From Rickettsiales bacterium (lineage in GTDB: Bacteria; Pseudomonadota; Alphaproteobacteria; Rs-D84), in contig JAISGC010000025.1 of assembly GCA_031263295.1 (NCBI GenBank), forward strand, positions 1 through 9,095: 9,095 nucleotides of DNA, in the 5' to 3' direction. The position numbers and the translations under genes are program-made. The notes beneath the pieces are model-generated. The model saw only the letters and a program-made list of their open reading frames with translations. It was not told where the DNA came from and did not search any database. Positions within the stretch are counted from its first letter, which is position 1, and every line of letters begins with the position of its first letter. Shown one piece after another: positions 4,800-9,095 of this stretch.

Positions 4800-6560
4800 C
4801 TACTGATTTATAAACCCGTCCGACTGCATTTTCCACAGGCGGGCGTAGAGGCCGTTTTTCGCCACCAATTCCGAGTGCGTGCCGGACTCCGCGATTTGCC
4901 CGCGGCTCATCACCACAATTCTGTCCATATGGCGCAGCGTCGACAATCTGTGCGCGATTACAATCGTCGTTTTGCCGCGCGATATTTCGTTAAATGATTT
5001 CTGAATCAGTCGCTCGGTTTCCGAATCCAAAGCGCTGGTCGCTTCGTCCATAATCAGTATCGGCGCGTTCTTCAATATCGCGCGCGCTATCGCGACGCGT
5101 TGGCGCTGGCCGCCCGACAATTTTATTCCGCGGTCGCCGACCAAGGTTTCGTATTTATGCGGCGCCTTCATTATGAAGTCGTGCGCGCCCGCCTTTTTCG
5201 CCGCGGCGATGATTTCGCCCGGCGCGGCGTTGTCGCGGCCGTATCCTATGTTTTCGGCGAGCGTGCGGTGGAACAAGACGCTGTCCTGCGGAATGAAGGC
5301 AATCTTTTGCCGCAATGAATCCTGGGTCACGCGGCGGATGTTCTGGCCGTCTATTTCTATGCGGCCTTTCTTCGGGTCGTAGAGGCGCATCACAAGGTTG
5401 ACCAATGTGGTCTTGCCGCTGCCCGAGACGCCGACGAGCCCGACCTTTTCGCCCGGCCGGATTGCCAAGGAAAAATCGCGAAGAATGTGGCCCCTGTCGC
5501 GGCCGTATCCGAACGACACGCCCCTGATGTCTATCGCGCCGCGGCGAACGGCGAGCGTCTTCGCGCCCGCTTCGTCCCGAACCGAGACCGGAGAAATCAG
5601 CTTGTTATACGCCTCGGCCGCCGTCGCGTAGTCTTCCAGCACATCGGGCAGGCTGGTCGAAATGTCCCACATTATTCCGATAAACTGGATGTATATCATA
5701 AACGAAAACACCGCGTCCGAGATTCTGATATGTCCGCCGACGCCGAGATACAGCAAGAGCAGGGCGACCCCGAAGCCCGCAAGATTTTCAATCAGGCCCG
5801 GCACGAACCACAGCAAATATGATTTATATTTCGCATCGATTGTCGCGTCCATCACGCGCTTGCGGTCCGGGCCCATCATCGTTTTCTCGCGCGCGGCCGC
5901 GGCGAACAACTTCACGACCATAAAGTTCGACACCGAATCCGTCAGGCGGCCGGTCAGAGTGGATGCGGCCTCGGACAATGCCTTGTCCGCGCGAAACAGG
6001 CCCCGCGACACAACGGCCAGCCATATCAACCGCGACGACGAGCCGACCAGCATAATCGCGCCTATGCGCCAGTCGACCGAGAATATCATCCCGAATCCGA
6101 CCATCATTATGACAATCTTGGCGGCGAAGCCGGTTATGTGATAGAACAGATCCTTGAAGCCCGCGGCGACCAGCCCGATTTGATTACCTATCTTGCCCGG
6201 CATCCGGTCCCCATACCATTGCGCGCTCTGCGAAAAGACATAGTCGTTCAGGTGCTCCGATATTTGATTGCGCGATCGCGCGCTCCACCGGCGGTTCAGC
6301 ATCTCGCGAAAAACGCACATCAGGCTTTGCAGAGCCCAGACCGCGCCGAATATCATAACGAGCGCCAGGCCGCGGCCGACCATCTCCGCGCCGCCGGTTT
6401 CAAGCACCGCGATAAAGTATTTGGAAAAAAGCGGCCACTGCATATTCCACGCGATGTATGACGGAACCCAGAGAATTGCCCAAAGGACGACCAGGCCGCC
6501 GCTGAAAGCCCGCCAGTTTTTCAGATAGTATCCCATCAATGTTTGTGGATATTCTTTCAT
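4800..6560 (-). CDS. ABC exporter half-transporter (fused membrane and ATPase domains)
   Basis: This 586-residue protein has the classic type IV exporter (ABCB/MsbA-like) layout. The membrane domain covers residues about 15-310 with six hydrophobic segments (near 20-38, 60-82, 138-160, 163-185, 250-273, 282-302). The ATPase domain covers about 342-575: Walker A GVSGSGKTT 377-385, Q-loop Q425, signature LSGGQ 481-485, Walker B ILIMDE 501-506, D-loop SALD 509-512 and switch His537. All catalytic residues are present, so it should be an active homodimeric exporter. The substrate (lipid, drug or peptide) cannot be told; no peptidase domain is fused. GGGAGG lies about 5 nt before the ATG at 6560. 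The promoter is not clear; a TATGCT box (minus strand, 6601-6596) lacks a good -35. It is GC-rich, like the pyr gene, and looks like a core-genome component. Confidence 0.96.
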   Translation of the reverse strand: MKEYPQTLMGYYLKNWRAFSGGLVVLWAILWVPSYIAWNMQWPLFSKYFIAVLETGGAEMVGRGLALVMIFGAVWALQSLMCVFREMLNRRWSARSRNQISEHLNDYVFSQSAQWYGDRMPGKIGNQIGLVAAGFKDLFYHITGFAAKIVIMMVGFGMIFSVDWRIGAIMLVGSSSRLIWLAVVSRGLFRADKALSEAASTLTGRLTDSVSNFMVVKLFAAAAREKTMMGPDRKRVMDATIDAKYKSYLLWFVPGLIENLAGFGVALLLLYLGVGGHIRISDAVFSFMIYIQFIGIMWDISTSLPDVLEDYATAAEAYNKLISPVSVRDEAGAKTLAVRRGAIDIRGVSFGYGRDRGHILRDFSLAIRPGEKVGLVGVSGSGKTTLVNLVMRLYDPKKGRIEIDGQNIRRVTQDSLRQKIAFIPQDSVLFHRTLAENIGYGRDNAAPGEIIAAAKKAGAHDFIMKAPHKYETLVGDRGIKLSGGQRQRVAIARAILKNAPILIMDEATSALDSETERLIQKSFNEISRGKTTIVIAHRLSTLRHMDRIVVMSRGQIAESGTHSELVAKNGLYARLWKMQSDGFINQ

Positions 6561-6633
6561 GGCCGCCTCCCGAATCGCGCAATGTGCGGCAGGGTAGCAT
6601 AGTTTTTTCGGAATGCAAGTTTATGGTATAAAG

Positions 6634-6662
6634 TTGACAAACTTTTGTTTCTGTGTTTTAAT
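6634..6662 (+). promoter_or_regulatory. Sigma70-type promoter giving a probable leaderless mRNA
   Basis: TTGACA (6634-6639), 17-nt spacer, TTTAAT (6657-6662). A start 7-8 nt after the -10 falls on or next to the ATG at 6670. An alternative TATAAA at 6627-6632 has no convincing -35. Confidence 0.65.
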
Positions 6663-6669
6663 TTGGGGT

Positions 6670-7434
6670 ATGAAAAAGAAGCGGGCGTATTCTTACGGGG
6701 ACGGGGCGCTGATACGGAGGCAAGCGGCCGAGGCGCTGGCTGCGGCGCAGGCGCAGCTTCCCGACGATGACCCGAACCGCTGGTGCTGGACCAAGGAAGA
6801 GGCCTTTGAGAAATGCGCGGTCATCGACCCGCGGGCGACCGTCCCGGGATTCCGCACTTACTGCCTTAAAAACGCGCGCGACAAGCGGGGAAACCTGCGC
6901 CGCAATCCGGGCGTCGTTCGTGCGGTTTTGTCCTGCGTCGTCCCGGGGCTTTACGACGAAGACGGCAACCCGACCATGGGTCGCGCCGCGTTCAAGGTCA
7001 AGGTCGCGATGATGAAGCTTATCGCGTCGGGCGTTCGGCACAAATACGACAACCAGGCCGTGTTGGCGCGCGACCTTGGCGTCGGCGAGCGCGCGTTATA
7101 TGCCATGCTTTGCGAAAACGACAACGGCCATCACTTCAATCGCGAGATTTTCGAGCTGTCCAAGCAATTGTTCGTAGAGGGATACTGGGACTTGAACCTG
7201 CTTGAAAAATTGGAGCTGCAAAAGCTCAATCGCGAGCAGTCCGTTCTGGATTATGTCGTTCTCTATGACATTGCGGCCGATACGAAGCACGAGTTTATGA
7301 AGATTGTCGGCGGCGCGGCGGGATATTCTTACCGGACCTTGAAACACAAGGGCTATGACGCCTGCGGGCGGCAAAAAGGCGGCCCGGCGCTCGAGCTGGC
7401 GATACAATTGGCGTTGGAGAATACGAGGGGTTAG
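6670..7434 (+). CDS. Hypothetical protein with HTH-like segment, 254 aa
   Basis: I do not recognise this protein. The start at 6670 is preferred over the in-frame ATG at 6613 because the upstream extension would be encoded by the promoter itself. Residues 127-148 (DNQAVLARDLGVGERALYAM) look like a helix-turn-helix: a helix, a glycine turn after ARDLGV, and a second helix. The N-terminus is basic (MKKKRAYSYG). Residues 30-110 contain four Cys and many Arg/Lys, with RWCWTKEEAF and PGFRTYCLKNARDKRG as distinctive stretches. There is no membrane segment. It could be a DNA-binding regulator or a replication-type protein, but no family motif proves this. The GGGG 1 nt before the ATG is too close to be a ribosome site, so translation is probably leaderless. 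The stop codon lies inside a G-quadruplex motif. Confidence 0.78.
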   Translation: MKKKRAYSYGDGALIRRQAAEALAAAQAQLPDDDPNRWCWTKEEAFEKCAVIDPRATVPGFRTYCLKNARDKRGNLRRNPGVVRAVLSCVVPGLYDEDGNPTMGRAAFKVKVAMMKLIASGVRHKYDNQAVLARDLGVGERALYAMLCENDNGHHFNREIFELSKQLFVEGYWDLNLLEKLELQKLNREQSVLDYVVLYDIAADTKHEFMKIVGGAAGYSYRTLKHKGYDACGRQKGGPALELAIQLALENTRG

Positions 7435-7450
7435 GGCAAGGGGTTAGGGG
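7427..7450 (+). other. G-quadruplex motif overlapping a stop codon
   Basis: Four G-runs (GGGG, GGG, GGGG, GGGG) are separated by 3-nt loops TTA, CAA and TTA. The TAG stop of the 254-aa gene (7432-7434) lies in the first loop and the start of the second run. Confidence 0.7.
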
Positions 7451-7523
7451 TTAGTGAAACTTGCTGTTATGCTCAATTTTTATTGCAAGCGTTCTGGTGC
7501 GCGACACTAACCCCTAACCCCTT
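7438..7523. repeat. 19-bp perfect inverted repeat with TTAGGGG units
   Basis: The left arm AAGGGGTTAGGGGTTAGTG (7438-7456) is exactly complementary to 7505-7523; 48 nt lie between. A weaker complementary extension continues outside (GAGGGGTTAGGG against CCCCTACCCC). The loop holds a further short stem (CTTGC/GCAAG). There is no T-run, so it is a poor terminator. It looks like a small palindromic repeat (REP or MITE-type), or a boundary element between the two genes. Confidence 0.85.
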
Positions 7524-7540
7524 CCCCTACCCCTTTCCTC

Positions 7541-7569
7541 TTGCAATCCGTCTTCTCATTTTGTATGCT
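7541..7569 (+). promoter_or_regulatory. Candidate promoter of the pyr fusion gene
   Basis: TTGCAA (7541-7546), 17-nt spacer, TATGCT (7564-7569); four of six matches in each. The leader would be about 36 nt and contains AAGGA 7 nt before the ATG at 7612. Confidence 0.55.
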
Positions 7570-7611
7570 CTTCCAAACGGGAGCGAGAGAGCCGATACAA
7601 AAGGAAATCAA

Positions 7612-9054
7612 ATGTCTGGAATGTTGAAACTTGACGCCGAAGTAAAGGCGAAAAATACCCGCGTAGTTCTTGGTCTCGACTACGAGCCCGAATGGGAGGA
7701 GATGGCCGCGAAATCCGAAAAACAACTTAAAATCTGGATAACCGATACGGTTGATGCCGCCGCGCCTTTTGTCGCCGGGTTGAAGGGCAACCTTGCGTTC
7801 TTTGAGTTCTCCGAAACATACCGCAATGTTATGAAGCATATCTATGAATATGCGGCGCTGGCGCATCCGGACCTGGTCCGCATTCTGGATGTCAAGCGCG
7901 GAGACATCGGAAACACGCAGAGCCGCTGGGCCGCCGCGGACAAGGGCAATTTCAATCCCGACATCGTCACGATAAATCCTTATATGGGCTGGTCCGACAC
8001 AATCGTTCCGTATCTGAACGAGGGCATGGATGTCTTTGCGCTGGTATCCACATCGAACAAGGACACCGAGATTCAGGATATGTGGGCGAACGGGATGCGG
8101 GTCTATCAGCGTATGGCGCTGAATGTTCGTCGCGCGGATGTCCGGCGCGTCGGATTTGTCGTCGGCTCCACCAAGCCGGAATCGGCGCGCAACATTCGCG
8201 CGGCCGAGTTGCAGAGGGGCTATGCGCCGGAAAACACCGCGTGGATGCTGATGCCCGGATTCGGGCGCCAGGGCGGAGACCTGGCGTCGGTAAAGTTCGC
8301 CGGGCCGAACGCCGTCTATCCGATTTCAAGCGGGCTGATGAGCGAAAAATATCTGAAAGGGCGGTCGCCCGCCGAGGCCGCGAAGGATTGGAGGGATGCC
8401 ATAAACGCGGCGTCCGCGACATACGATATGAAGCCTCTGTCCGATATTTTCGTCGACGATATGTTGAAGCATGGAATCTTGAAGTTCGCCAAGACCGACA
8501 AGTCCGATGCCGAATGCGATTGGTTTATGCTGAAAAACGGAACTATGTCGCCGCTCTATTGGGATGTGCGCGCGATTCAGTCTTACCCGGAGTTGTTGAA
8601 GACGGCCGCGTATTTAATGGCCGAAAAGGTTCGCGAGGATCCCGGTATCACTCATATTTCGCCGGTGCCCTATGGCGCCTTGGGACTGGGTTATGCGGTT
8701 GCGGATTACACAAACAAGCCGGTCTTGACTTTGCGCAAAGAAGGCGCCAAGGATCACGGCGACAAGGCCGAAATCGTCGGCCGGTTCGAGCCGAAGAAAA
8801 CGCGCGCCGCGATTATCGAGGATGTCGCGACATCGGGCAAATCCACGATGGAGACGGCGACGCCGCTTCGCGGGATGGGCATTGCCGCGGAGGATGTCGT
8901 AGTTCTTATCGACCGCGAGCAGGGCGCCGGCGATAATTTGGTCAAGGAGAATGTGTATCTCGACTCCGTCTTCACGCAGATGGATGCGATAAAGTCAGCG
9001 AATCCCCCCGCGTATGTGATGAAGTATTTGGAGGAGAATGTGAGACAGGGATAA
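7612..9054 (+). CDS. Bifunctional OMP decarboxylase-orotate phosphoribosyltransferase (PyrF-PyrE fusion)
   Basis: One 480-residue chain carries the last two steps of UMP synthesis. Residues 1 to about 270 are a group 2 OMP decarboxylase: GLDYEPEW near the start, the catalytic DVKRGDIGNT (D93, K95, D98), and the phosphate-binding MPGFGRQGG at 214-222. Residues about 275-480 are an orotate phosphoribosyltransferase: RKEGAKDHG (375-383) and the PRPP loop IIEDVATSGKS (401-411). The order decarboxylase-transferase is the reverse of animal and plant UMP synthase and matches the fusions known from kinetoplastids and cyanobacteria. All core motifs are intact, so orotate plus PRPP to OMP to UMP is expected in the cytoplasm, with OMP possibly channelled. 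The ATG at 7612 (AAGGA 7 nt before) is chosen over upstream in-frame ATGs that lie inside the inverted repeat and promoter. Confidence 0.95.
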   Translation: MSGMLKLDAEVKAKNTRVVLGLDYEPEWEEMAAKSEKQLKIWITDTVDAAAPFVAGLKGNLAFFEFSETYRNVMKHIYEYAALAHPDLVRILDVKRGDIGNTQSRWAAADKGNFNPDIVTINPYMGWSDTIVPYLNEGMDVFALVSTSNKDTEIQDMWANGMRVYQRMALNVRRADVRRVGFVVGSTKPESARNIRAAELQRGYAPENTAWMLMPGFGRQGGDLASVKFAGPNAVYPISSGLMSEKYLKGRSPAEAAKDWRDAINAASATYDMKPLSDIFVDDMLKHGILKFAKTDKSDAECDWFMLKNGTMSPLYWDVRAIQSYPELLKTAAYLMAEKVREDPGITHISPVPYGALGLGYAVADYTNKPVLTLRKEGAKDHGDKAEIVGRFEPKKTRAAIIEDVATSGKSTMETATPLRGMGIAAEDVVVLIDREQGAGDNLVKENVYLDSVFTQMDAIKSANPPAYVMKYLEENVRQG

Positions 9055-9071
9055 GATTCCAGAGCGCGATT

Positions 9072-9091
9072 CCCCTTCGCTGGCGAAGGGG
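9072..9091. terminator. CCCCTTCG/CGAAGGGG palindrome after the pyr gene
   Basis: An 8-bp perfect stem with a CTGG loop, starting 18 nt after the stop. No T-run is visible before the window ends. The sequence resembles dispersed intergenic palindromes of GC-rich bacteria, so it may be a repeat element as well as, or instead of, a terminator. Confidence 0.6.
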
Positions 9092-9095
9092 TGGC

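Noticed and set aside
5662..6141. 159-aa open frame on the plus strand
   Set aside because: It is antisense to the ABC exporter, whose motifs are complete; there is no RBS and no recognisable domain.
7483..7611. 43-residue N-terminal extension of the pyr fusion
   Set aside because: It would be encoded by the inverted-repeat arm and promoter, and has no RBS; the conserved decarboxylase begins right after the ATG at 7612.
8082..8936. 284-aa open frame on the plus strand
   Set aside because: It lies entirely inside the pyr fusion gene in another frame; its Arg-rich, low-complexity translation shows it is a shadow of GC-rich coding DNA.

Overview
The window looks like chromosomal DNA from an alphaproteobacterium-like, probably uncultured, lineage. 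A DUF3768 protein (a family found mostly in Alphaproteobacteria), a glyT-like tRNA-Gly(UCC), sigma70-type promoters and Shine-Dalgarno sites support this; the exact lineage cannot be fixed from the sequence. The left part (to about 4.0 kb) is more AT-rich and carries accessory-type genes. The right part (about 4.0-9.1 kb) is more GC-rich and carries housekeeping-type genes.

Left region, minus strand (1-1400): a tightly packed three-gene unit. It encodes a 96-aa protein made of four 15-residue WDG repeats, a 77-aa protein with a duplicated IYNEKGK motif, and an RNase-J-like metallo-beta-lactamase hydrolase cut by the window edge. Junctions are 1 nt apart (stop/start) and TAATG (overlapping). 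Between a -10-like box and the first RBS lies about 220 nt of DNA able to fold into a nested, multi-branched structure: a candidate structured leader or small RNA with no family I recognise.

1459-2187, plus strand: a two-gene pair, an unrecognised protein with weak resemblance to LPD29-type domains followed by a clear DUF3768 protein. At 2311-2385 is an intact but unusual tRNA-Gly(UCC) with its own promoter. It is followed 150 bp later by an orphan 3' half of a different tRNA-Gly(UCC), probably an integration scar. Next, with its own promoter, is an orphan 253-aa protein whose N-terminus looks like the CheY-binding EIDALL peptide of FliM. A bidirectional terminator separates it from a convergent 123-aa hypothetical gene.

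Right region: a Nudix hydrolase (+), a 70-aa two-helix membrane protein (-, own promoter), a 586-aa ABC exporter half-transporter (-), a 254-aa HTH-like protein (+) that appears to be leaderless, a G-rich/inverted-repeat element, and a bifunctional OMP decarboxylase-orotate phosphoribosyltransferase (PyrF-PyrE order) that makes UMP from orotate. The window ends in a CCCCTTCG/CGAAGGGG palindrome.

No transposase, recombinase, CRISPR array or rRNA was seen. The best candidates for something undescribed are the structured RNA plus repeat-protein/MBL operon, the FliM-peptide protein beside the tRNA scar, and the G-quadruplex/inverted-repeat element.
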